A stretch of DNA of 64,000 nt from Marsupella aquatica. Taxonomy: Eukaryota; Marchantiophyta. Position 1 is the first letter of the stretch; each line of letters starts with the position of its first letter. The notes beneath the pieces are model-generated. The model worked only from the letters and a program-made list of their open reading frames with translations, did no database searches and had not been told where the DNA came from. Position numbers and translations under genes: made by a program. The stretch lies in assembly GCA_973895155.1 (NCBI GenBank), contig OZ316895.1:18600001-18664000 (forward strand). Reading direction: 5' to 3'. Below, piece by piece: positions 1-9,338 of this stretch.

Positions 1-259
1 AGTATTTAGGTAATCATTAGGGGTAGGACATCATTAGGCAATAAGGGGGACTTCAGGTTCGGGCTGGCGGCGGGTCGCTATTCGCACACCCGGGTTACGA
101 GCGTGGAGGGGCCCCTCCCTCGGGTCCGTATAACGAACTTAAGGAAGCGGCCACTGACGCACGCTGACTCAGACCGGCGGAGTGGCCGGTACACCACAAG
201 CGTGAGCGGTTCAACCTATGGGTGTCAAGGAGACGTCGGGGATCGACAAGCCCTCAAAG

Positions 260-267
260 TATAAAAG
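260..267 (+). promoter_or_regulatory. TATA box of the family B LTR-ORF
   Basis: TATAAAAG lies 101 bp upstream of the ATG at 368, a normal plant core-promoter distance for a leader of about 70 nt. It suggests that the gene inside the LTR is transcribed from its own promoter. Confidence 0.6.
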
Positions 268-367
268 GGGAGCCAACCCTTTGTAGTGCACCAGTCCATC
301 AGTCCGCGCGCCAGCTTCGACCCCAGCTCTCTCGTTCTCTCTAGGTCGCCACTACTATCTCCTCTGA

Positions 368-3004
368 ATGTCGCACACGATCCTCTCCAGCTCGGCCATT
401 CAATTCTGGACGCAGTTCCTATCTACCGGAAGGCACTTGGCCGATTCATTGAAACACGCCAACCCGCGCCGATACGAGATCGAACGCGAATACGAGAGAG
501 CCATCCGCCTAGCAGGACGACACCACTACGTCCTTAACTTTGACTACCCATCTCAGAGCGAGCTTTACCGACCAGCTGAGGTATCTGGGTACTTCTTCAA
601 CGGAGACAAATATATCGGGTTCTTGGAAGCATTGCTTCGGCTTCCGGACGAGGTCTTCAATATCCCGGGTACAATTGACCTGCAGCGACATCACTTTGAC
701 CACATCCCTGCCCAGGTTCGGGCTGTCATTAATGGCGAGTCCAGTACCAACCATTCGACAAGGGCGTCCGCACTCGCTTCGGAGAACTTCTACCAGCACC
801 TACAGAGCTTCATGGGAACTCGACCATCAACCAACATGACCAACTCAGCCGGACCCGTACCCGTACCCGTGCCCATGCAACCTCAGCTTCAGCTTCAGCC
901 TCAGCCGCGGCCTAGCCAAACCCCACCACCTATCACCCAGCCAGCACAGGTACACTCCGTCATCAACGCTGTGGATCTTAGCGATGACGACGAGGCTACC
1001 CCACCCTTGACCAGGCGGCCCAGAGGAACAAGCGCTCGGGGGGCCGACACTATATCGTCCCCACCCCCTGCTCTGACCCCAGGAGCGGCCCCAGCAGACA
1101 ACATGGTGACCGTGGCCGCCCCGGGCCCGTTACCAACCGCAGTGGCACTCCCCAGGCCCGATCGGGAGGATGGGGAAGTATCACCTTCCCCGAGTCAGTC
1201 ACGGGGAAAGAAGAGGAAGGAATCCGCCAGTGCATCCGGGTTACCGTTGGCCACGGTAGCCGTAGCCAAGGTAACGATGCATCGCATGGGGGAAAACGTT
1301 CAGAGCAACATCCTCCATCCCAAGCATGCGGTGTACCTGAAGACTCAGGGATTTGAGCACCTCGCCTCTCTCCCCTGGAACACTTGCAGGTACTACGGGG
1401 AGGACATGACAGAATTCGTCAAGAATTATGACGACGTACGTCAACAGACTCGGCTGCGGGGAAGGAATATGTCCCTCACAGAAGAACGGCTCAAGATGAT
1501 CTTCGGGTTACCCGAAGGTGACCATCGAGTCGAATCACGGGCTCCCGGGGGCAAGGGGGCCAAGTACCAATCTTCAAGTTTTCCCTCAGAGGGATCAGTG
1601 GACAACGGGTTCGTGATGAGGACCTGCCTCATGCCCGAGATAGCTGAGCGGCTGGAGTTCCAGAGGTACGCTCTCCACATGATGGAACCCCGGGGGGAGA
1701 TCTCCGCCGCCCAGGTCATCCAGGTCGAGAACTATCGACCTAGGAAATGGGCGTCGTACTTCGCTAAGAAATTCCATGAAGAGATGGAGCGGCGAAGGGA
1801 GACGCTGTACATTGGCGGGAAAGCGTATTTCGCTAGCCACATCGAAATCATTCTTGAGTGGTACGCCCGGTTTGATCGACGAACCCTTCCCCGCATCAAC
1901 GTTACAAAGCTGGTCCCAGCTAGGTGGGTTTTTCCGGCATTGGAGAGACGGCCCCAACCCGAGGCCCGAAGTCCAGTGGACACGCCAGCTTCACCTACCC
2001 CACCTCCACAAATAGCTGTAATCGTAATCGAGGAGGCGCCGGAGGGGTCGGTCGTCGCAACCGTTGATGCGACCCAACTAGCCGGGCTAAGTACAGAAGT
2101 TGGTACGGCATAGGTCTTACCCGAACCCGGGTCTCCCAAGGACCCGCCGGTGGCAATTCCGGAGAACCGGACATCGCTGCAGGAGGACACTCCAGCCCCT
2201 TCCAATGTTATGTCCCCAGGGCTGGACGTCACTGCCCCGGCCCCTGCGCGTGTTGATGTCTGCCCGTGCCCAAATCCGGATAGGCACAACTTGGACCACC
2301 CGGAACTCTTCGTACAGGGTACGTTTCTGAACGGGCTTCTGGGAGATTTCTCTCATCAAATTGCCCGGGATACCGGGGAGTTCATGGCCCGGAAGGTAGC
2401 CTGTTTCTTCAATCAGGAGTTGGTTGCCGCCGTAAAGGCAGGTCGGGCCCAGTCGGAGGCCCTTCAGAGGATAGAGCGGTACCGGGTGGAGTCCGTGTAC
2501 CTAAAGAACGAAGTGGCGGCTCAAGAGGCTGAGCTTCTGCAACTACGACCCAAGGTTGCAGCCGCCGATGAGTTGTTAGCAAAGGCGTACGCTCTTACCG
2601 CCCTAGCCGAACAGGCCAAAGCTGGGAACGAGGCCGAGATTACACGACTCCGGAACCAGATTGACAGTTTGAAGAAACAAGCTGTCACCTGGCAGAAAGA
2701 CCTGGAGGAGGCCGAGGAGCGAGCCCAGCGGGACGCGACGGAGATAGTCACGCTGCAGGCCGAGATGGCGTGGCTCCAAACCGAGGCCGAGAAGCAGGAC
2801 CAGCTGGCGAGTAAACTGACGAGCGACGCCCAGCAGCTGGAGGAGGCATGTCAGGAGGCAGCAGAGGAGACGGACGCGGCGAGGCGAGAGAACGAATCTC
2901 TGCTGGACCAGGTCCAGCTCCTCAAAGCGGACAATGACAGGCTTCGAAGGCAGCGGGATGGCCGTTCCCATTCGGGCGGCTCTGGCAAGCGTGCCAGGCA
3001 TTAG
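368..3004 (+). pseudogene. Family B LTR-ORF, one nonsense codon
   Basis: One reading frame of 879 codons, broken once by TAG at 2111-2113; the frame resumes and runs to the stop at 3002-3004. Residues about 330-500 carry a domain with EFVKNYDD, then RLRGRN, then MSLTEERLKMIFGLP. It aligns with the family A protein (LLEFVGS, then FYLTPKVIAEVFGLP) and resembles the 'putative plant transposon protein' domain with its EFY and (F/L)GLP landmarks. Residues about 150-310 are proline- and glutamine-rich, with a basic GKKRK patch near 280. The C-terminal third (from about 2400) is a heptad-rich coiled coil ending in a basic RHSGG/KRARH tail. No signal peptide or membrane segment is seen, so an envelope role is unlikely. 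Biochemical function is unknown; a nuclear or particle-associated structural role is only a guess. Confidence 0.75.
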
Positions 3005-3905
3005 CGGCGGAGTAGGAATAGATTAGGATTAGGATTGGCTTAGTCAGGCTCTTGGGACAGGCACCTGCCTTAGGTACAGCAGCGCTGCCCTGCTGTCCAG
3101 CCTGCGTAGATTAGGATCTTCTAATAAGACACAGCCGTTTTCCGGCCTGACTGTCAGCTTAGTTAGGACCTTGGTCAGCGGATCTTCGGCGGGAGGACGC
3201 CCCGTTCCTCGGCTCTTAGTATTTAGTGCACCCCTCGGTAGAGGCAAGGGGGGGGGTTTTTAGTTTCAGAGTCGGACATCCGCGGGACATGCGGGGAGTC
3301 CCGACCTCTGGGAATGACAGAGTACCAAGGGGAGGGGGTAGGACTAAGCTCGCCGGGCGAGTGCGGAGCCGGGCTCCGTTGTAGTGTGCACCCTTGGCCT
3401 TGAACCTGTGCATTCCAGGGCTGTCGTGTCAACTAAGTGTACGCATATGTTCCCTTTGTAGTAAAATCCTTTCCCATCATTTTTCCTTCATGTAAATCGA
3501 GATTGTATGCATGTGTGCGCATATGTGTGTGGGTTTCTCGTATATGGGTGGCAGCGCCGGGCCGAACGCACTACCCGAGACGTGCACAGGGTGTAGTCTG
3601 CGGGTAAGTGGTTGCGAGCATGGGTTGAGGACCTGTATCATTGAATCCGGATCGAAGGCGGACAGCACGAAGGCTTAGAAGCCCTTAAGCCCGGGTCGAT
3701 CCTGCTATCGACTAAGGTACGTTCCGGCGGCGGAACACAAACCATACCTAGGAGGTGTCTGTATTTAGCAGTATGCGCACTTAGCGCTAGTTTACGAGAA
3801 TAAGGTGCATTACGTGCTTCCCTTCCTGCCCGAACCCTCAGATTTACGAGGGATGTGCCCGTCTAAGCTGAAGTCTGAGTTAAGGCCGAAGCCTACGACG
3901 TGACA
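3005..3905 (+). other. Family B LTR 3' noncoding part
   Basis: About 900 bp without a credible gene, matching in length the corresponding part of family A (12781-13685). It holds TTTAGTGCACC at 3222-3232 and the palindrome TTCCGGCGGCGGAA at 3722-3735 followed by CAAACCATACCTA; both motifs recur in family A. A run of nine or more G lies near 3248. It presumably contains the promoter, R and U5 used for the element's genomic RNA. Confidence 0.5.
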
Positions 3906-4442
3906 TTTGTTCTCCTTGAACCGAAGTTGTCCCAACTTCAGCACTGCTAGCTCTGAGGTTCCAATAGGTCAAAACTCCTTGACAAATAGCATTTTGGAGG
4001 AATGCCAGATGGCTTGATCTTCCACATTCAATGCTTTGTACCAAGGCCTAGCCTCACCCTTGAACAGGTCGGGAAGAATTTGCATCTTGATGGCTGATTC
4101 TCCATTTGCTGCAGTGGTTCCCTCAAAGTCATCCAACCATTTGTCTGGATCCTCATCTCCTCTCCCATGAAATGCCTTGTAATGAATGCGCGACCGTTGG
4201 CTCAGTGTGGTTCCTGGCCTCTCTTCTGGCCGTGCCTCCGGTTCCCCCATGTCGGTTGGGGACTTACTTCTCCTTACCGACTCCTCTTATGGTATTTCTT
4301 CTTCGATGCCACTTTCAGTTACGGAGCTACTAGCTCTTTTTGCCCCTCTCAGTCGTTGTGTATCATGCCACTCGGCAAGCTGCTGCAGACAAGCTCTCTC
4401 CCGTTGAATCGCTCTTTCCTCCCTCGGCGTAGGTTCAGTCAT
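3906..4442 (-). pseudogene. gag: A1 gag, truncated 5' fragment
   Basis: Homologous to the first 180 or so residues of A4 gag: the KAFHGRGDEDPD capsid-like block, WLDDFEGT, and RPWYKALNVEDQ are readable between 4250 and 3969. The ATG is at 4442-4440, in the same context as in A4. The 5' third is frameshifted, and KEF is followed by TGA where A4 has CGA (KEFR), a CpG deamination. Sequence stops at 3906, where the B LTR begins. It is non-functional. Confidence 0.8.
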
Positions 4443-4487
4443 TACCTACGCTTCCTTCCTTACTTCATATCTCACGGCTTAAAAAAT

Positions 4488-4507
4488 GCCCCCTCCATCT
4501 AGCGCCA
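4488..4507 (-). promoter_or_regulatory. A1 primer-binding site
   Basis: Complement of TGGCGCTAGATGGAGGG, four bases (TTTT) downstream of the LTR end ACCACA, as in A2, A3 and A4. TGG pairs with a tRNA CCA end; the tRNA was not identified. Confidence 0.65.
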
Positions 4508-4511
4508 AAAA

Positions 4512-5411
4512 TGTGGTGCGTCCCATGGCTCCCTAAACCCAACAAACCCCCCTGCACAAGCCGATCCCCGTAGGTTTTGCTCTCGGCAAGGCCGGTTCCG
4601 CGGCTCAGCGGCATGGGACGCTGCTAACTTCATTCTACTAACATTTTACACACATATACTGGACAGATCCTTCATCGGGTCATGAGATACGTAGCTGACC
4701 TCTTCTATGTCTTCCCTTGGCCTCCTCTCTTGGTCTTCCTTTAGGTATGTTTGGATTCCGCCGTCAGAATGATCCCCAATTGGCTTGGGTAAACCGCTAA
4801 GACCTCTCTCAGCTCGACACATCCAACTCTTACTACCTTGCTTACTCCCTTCTTGGTTGATGTGGGCAATTTTCAAACAAGTTAATGCGACACACAAATA
4901 GCAAAATGACTCCTTCTGACTGAGTTATACCATGCACTTGCCATACAAACAGTACTTCTCATACACAAGATCTGCGAACTAAGCCGTGAGGCCAACTCTA
5001 TTCATCTCTTAGGCATGAGGAAACATCAATATACACAAGGGTCACCGTATAACTAACCAAGAGCTTCTTTTACTATTTGATCCCAGCCCTGCTGGTGCAC
5101 TAAAAACTTGCTAAAGAAGAAGGCCCTAAACTCCCCGTTGCCCAGGTACTTATCTTGGCAGTGGATCCACCTAATTCCTTGCAGCGTAAGCCTAATCTAT
5201 CCTAATTGTAATCTACCTATGTATAGCAAGGCAGGAGTACAAGTGTTGCTCTTAATTACCAGTGGATCCGCAATCCCACTAATCTAAGTGTCAGGGCCGT
5301 CTCTTGGTCCTGATCCTAATTCTAAACTTGGAGATCTAAGCCCGCCCTGCCCACTCACGCCTCCTCCCTCCACGTCCGCCCTCCTTAAAAGGAGTGGCCC
5401 TCCACCACCAT
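4512..5411 (-). mobile_element. A1 LTR, 3' noncoding part
   Basis: Homologous base for base to the last 900 bp of the other family A LTRs, ending ACCACA at 4512. It carries the U5 stem (GCGTCCCATG with CATGGGACGC) and a mutated form of the GC-rich palindrome near 4757. S1 interrupts it after CCAT at 5408-5411. No gene is present. Confidence 0.8.
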
Positions 5412-7527
5412 TGTCCGAGGAACCGTTTAAAGCGGTCTGAAAAACTAGTTTCAACAATGTCTTAGGGACTTACATTTACTTTAATATCATGTATTTTTGT
5501 TTTCTTAATATGTTTCAATTCGTGTTATGAGGCTCTACTTAACATTAATTCAGTTAATTTTATTTCTTCCTTTCATTCTTCCTTCCTTTTAAGCTCTGAT
5601 ATAAAGTTCTTTAGGAAAATTTTAAATAAATAGGTCATTTTAAACTGAAGGTTTTAGTAAATCATTCTCATTCATCCATTGATAACTTTTAAACAAAGCA
5701 TAGCATGTTATAAGTGTGTTTAAGACCCATTCTTTATTTCCTTGTTGAAATTCACTCTTCAGCTTTAGGTTTCCATGTACTATTCATCTTTGCTTTCATA
5801 CATATCTCGTTTTTCTGAATTCAAAATTTTGATACTCTTCTTTATTCAAAGATCTCTAAAGTTTAGAGATTACAAACAATAATTTTATGTCCTTTGCAGT
5901 TTGGTCATTCTTCAGCTGGGATTTCAGCCTCGGTTCAGATCAACTCAGGTCATTCAATTGGGTCAGGTAACGTCAGTCGTGCTTTCAAGTTCCAATTCTA
6001 ATCGGGTTGCCCATTGGACTTAGTTTCTTCCAGGATTCGGGGTTCATTCATGGTCGCTTCCAGAATTCCTCAAACTCATCCTTGACTTTTTCTTTGAGTT
6101 AGGGATCTTTTTTATTTCATGTCTTTAAGTTTTTCCATTTTTCACTTTCGTTATCCACTATAGTTCAATTCAGTTGTCCTTGACTGAATTCAATTCTTCT
6201 TCGTTCCTAATGTTCCCTTCTCTCTTTTCGCCTTTTCACTTTAACATTTACCATCACCCGTTTATTCCCTTTCTTCAACCGAAATCCTTTATTCACTCGA
6301 AAGCTTTGAACTCAGATTGCGCTCGAACAGTATGTCTCTATGAAGTTTTAAAATTCCCCGTCCACTACTCCCCCGAATTCGTCTCTTTCTTTTCCTCTGG
6401 ACTCCCGAGCACACGCCTCTTTTCTCTTTTATGATCTCTCCATAACGCTCTTCCTATCGACAACAACTTCTCATGAACTCTTCCTCTCCGTCATCCTTAT
6501 TCCCTTCTTCTCTTGACACTTATCGACTGCCTCCATTAATCCTGTGGTGATGCTCCCTTTCTTTTCATTCTTCTCCGCTGAAGCTCTTTTCCCTCGAATT
6601 GCTTATCATTGCCCGTCTTCCATCTCTCATTTTCGCTGAAGTCCCTTCTTTCTCACAAAAAAAAACTTCTGCCTGACATCAAACGAAAATCTCCCTTCCT
6701 GGCTCACTCAAAAATTTGCTTATCATCGCCCGATCGTCCCCTCGTTCACATTCAAATCCCTTGTGATCATTCCTTCCATTCGGCCGTTTCTCCTTCTTTC
6801 ACCTATTAACGCGCGACCTCTCCCTGGAGTTTTTATACTGACATGTTCTCCAAAACTTTTCTTCAAAACAAACCACGGAATCCCAACACCTCTATCTTCT
6901 TCTCATTTCACAGCATCACGCCAGCTTCACCTTGTTCACCCGAAAAACCTCTCAACAGCTTCAACGTTCAGCAGCACGCGTCCCTTGCCATTCTCTCTCC
7001 AAAATCTTCTAAAACTATCGTGTGCGTCAGTCTTCACTCGAGAATTCCCTGAAACTCACCATCGCCACCACCAACATTCACTGCCACTCTCATCCATTCA
7101 CGATGCCTCTCCAGATTTCCTTCCCCAATCTCAAATTCCGCCTGCTTCATCCCACTCGCTTGACAGACCAACTCTTTCCACAATAATCCCTCGACTCCTT
7201 TTTGCAGACACTCGACCGTTTTCCTTTTCCTCCCCTGAACATTCATTGCGCGCGTCACCGTTTCATCCTCATGACCCTTATGAATTCGAATCCTCCCAGG
7301 TCACCACATGTCACTTCCACAATAAAAGTCTCAATTTTCTTTAACCTAAGCTCCAACTTTCACCCTTTTATTCCTCTCTTGTCTCACTATTTTTCTTTTA
7401 AAGTTCAGTTTGCTCTATTTTTCTCTCCTTCACAAATAGAGAACTTTATCATTTCGAGCCGGACAAAAGCAAGTCGACTTGATCCAGCACACTCCACTTC
7501 AATCGCCAAACATTTTTCCCGATGACA
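5412..7527. mobile_element. S1: insertion in A1 LTR, candidate solo LTR
   Basis: A 2,116-bp block breaks the A1 LTR between its noncoding part and the end of its LTR-ORF. It starts TGTCCGAGG and ends CGATGACA (TG...CA). It is flanked by CCAT (5408-5411) and CCGT (7528-7531), which fit one 4-bp duplication, or ACCGT if five bases, with a CG>CA change on the left. There is no protein domain. About 5900-7500 is a pyrimidine-rich strand full of CTTC/TTCC, which explains the spurious open frames there. Size and ends suit a solo LTR of another family; no second copy is available to prove it. Confidence 0.5.
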
Positions 7528-7545
7528 CCGTCATGGTAGCGGTGG

Positions 7546-8957
7546 CTAATCCTCAATGGATGCCCCCAATGCTTCCTCCGCAACCACTGCCGTAGGTCCG
7601 TCCTCTGACAGATTACGTGCCCCAGACCCAGTCAACTCACCCGCGGCCTGACTGAGTCCACCCTCGGCTTTGGCCTCAGCATCGGCCACGGCCTCTAATA
7701 CGGCTATGGCCTCCCCGACATGCTCTAGTGGTGGATCCGGTACCCCGGCTTCATCACTGAGTGTCTTGGCCTCGGCTTTGCCATCCCCACCTTCTAGGGC
7801 AGTTGGATCCTCTGCCGTGACCCTGCCTGCGGTTGGTGCCGGGTTTACCTCCTTGGTCACGACGGCTTGAGAAGCCGCATTACTCCCTGATCTAGAAGGT
7901 TTCCGCTTCTTCTTCTTCCCTGGTTCAGCAGCTGGTCCCTTCCCCTTGCCACTTACTTCCGGCGCCTGTGCGAGTGTTGCGGCTTGTCCTTTGGCCAGTA
8001 CTACTCCTGGCAACTTGGTTGCCCCAATTGGAGTTGGACTTGATGAAGCCAAGCACTTAAATACTGCAGCTTGTTTCTTTAGCCGCTCCGTTTGGTTGTC
8101 GGCTCGCCGTTGTAAGTTCTCCATCTTCCTCGTGCATTCCTCCAACTCCTCCTGCACTTCGTCCAGGTCCTTGCACGCCTCCTCCAGCTCCTTCTCGGCT
8201 TCCTCCAACTCTTTGTGGGCTTCCTCCAACTTCTTTAAGGTAGCCCTCTCCTCCGGGGTTGCTCTTAGCTCCTTGTCGAGGTCCGTTATGACCTCAGACT
8301 CCATTTTATTCATCTTGGCATAAGTTTGATCAAGCTGGTTGTCTTTCTCATGCAGGTCGGCCTTGAAGCTGGCTGTCAGGGATGCAAGCTCCTGCCGTAG
8401 CACAATAATCCCTTGATAGGATTTCCCTAACTTGGCCTCCTTCTGCTCAAGGGCTCCGCGGATATCCTTGAGCTCCCCCTTCAATGCCCTCTCCCTTCTC
8501 TGGGTTTCCGCCATGGCCCAATTGTTGGCTACTATGTGGACCTCCTCTACGTCCCTCAGCTCCCGCTTCCACTTCTCCCTCTCCTTGACTGCATCGGCCA
8601 ACTCCCCCTGGGTTCGAGTCAGTTTATCCTTGATAATCTGATTATCAGACTGAGCGGTATCCAATTGCCCCTGAATGATGTTTAGCTCATGCCGCTTAAT
8701 CCGTAGCTCATCTTGGGCTTTCCTATCCGCCTTCAGGTCTTCCACCTCGGCTTCCCTTGCCCTAAGCCGACGGATGACCTCGTCCTTCTTGCTTCTCTCC
8801 AAAGCCACCGCTTCTTCTAATCGGCGTTTTTCCAACATCTCCCTCTGGAAAAAAGGTCCCTACTCCAACACCTCCCCAAAGATGCTGAGCGCAAGTTCCC
8901 CACACATCTCCCCGTACTCCATGGCTCTTTCTTTAGCATAGGTGGAGTGAGTAGAAG
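7546..8957 (-). pseudogene. A1 LTR-ORF, C-terminal half
   Basis: Coiled-coil portion of the family A LTR-ORF, open from 8838 (residues beginning MLEKRRLEEA) down to TAG at 7546-7548. In A2 that codon is CAG, and the original stop lies a few codons further on. It is rich in E, K, L and A heptads, then a low-complexity tail with a GKKKKRKPS basic patch. The upstream end is cut by A2 at 8957, so the transposon-protein domain is missing here. Confidence 0.8.
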
Positions 8958-9338
8958 TGTGATGCCTAGCCAGGAATCATTAGGCCAGTTTAAATAGTAA
9001 AATCAGGAGTGTACCCTAGGAAACACCTTAGTATAGTAACAAAAACAGGGAAATATAAACAATCAAGGGTGACTATGGAACCCAACCCGAGGCCGAAAGT
9101 AAGGCCGCTGGGGGAGGGAACATGATTAGGGTTAGGGCGCGCTAAGTACCGGCGGATATGGGCAACCAACCGGAAGGAAGACCAGCCAGAGGGGGGGGGG
9201 GTAAGGACCGATCGCAAGGAATGGCGGCTCATTTGCAAGCACTAGCCAAGCGGACGACTACGGGAGGCCAACTACTGTCCGCTGCTCAGGCAAGCACTCG
9301 GGGTGGAAGCAGATACCGACAATCAACTCAAGAAGGGT

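Larger units (their letters stand above)
1..3905 (+). mobile_element. Family B gypsy LTR (3' part), with internal gene
   Basis: Read as the right-hand portion of a long terminal repeat whose start lies before the window. It ends TGACA at 3905, directly against the gag of A1, which resumes at 3906; TTTGT (3906-3910) would be the target duplication. It has the same plan as the family A LTR: a 5' leader with a promoter, a long sense ORF for a transposon-domain plus coiled-coil protein, then about 900 bp of noncoding sequence with motifs shared with family A. Whether this is a solo LTR or one end of a full element cannot be seen. The assignment as LTR rests on analogy with family A, where target duplications prove it. 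Confidence 0.65.
3906..8957 (-). mobile_element. A1: family A gypsy element, oldest copy
   Basis: Minus-strand element with gag remnant (3906-4442), PBS, and most of a 5' LTR (4512-8957, interrupted by S1). Its gag is cut by B at 3905/3906. Its LTR-ORF is cut by A2 at 8957/8958, with AGAAG (8953-8957) as the duplicated target. The missing N-terminal half of its LTR-ORF should lie beyond the far end of A2, outside the window. Its palindrome motif and the gag show more CG>TG/CA changes than other copies, in keeping with greater age. Confidence 0.8.

Noticed and set aside
6763-7344. Open frame of 193 codons in S1
   Set aside because: Ser/Pro/Phe/His composition follows from a pyrimidine-rich strand; several frames are open together and no domain is visible.
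7546-8838. Captured kinesin, myosin or other host coiled-coil gene
   Set aside because: Similarity would rest on heptads alone; the sequence is shared by all family A LTRs and has no motor or other host domain.
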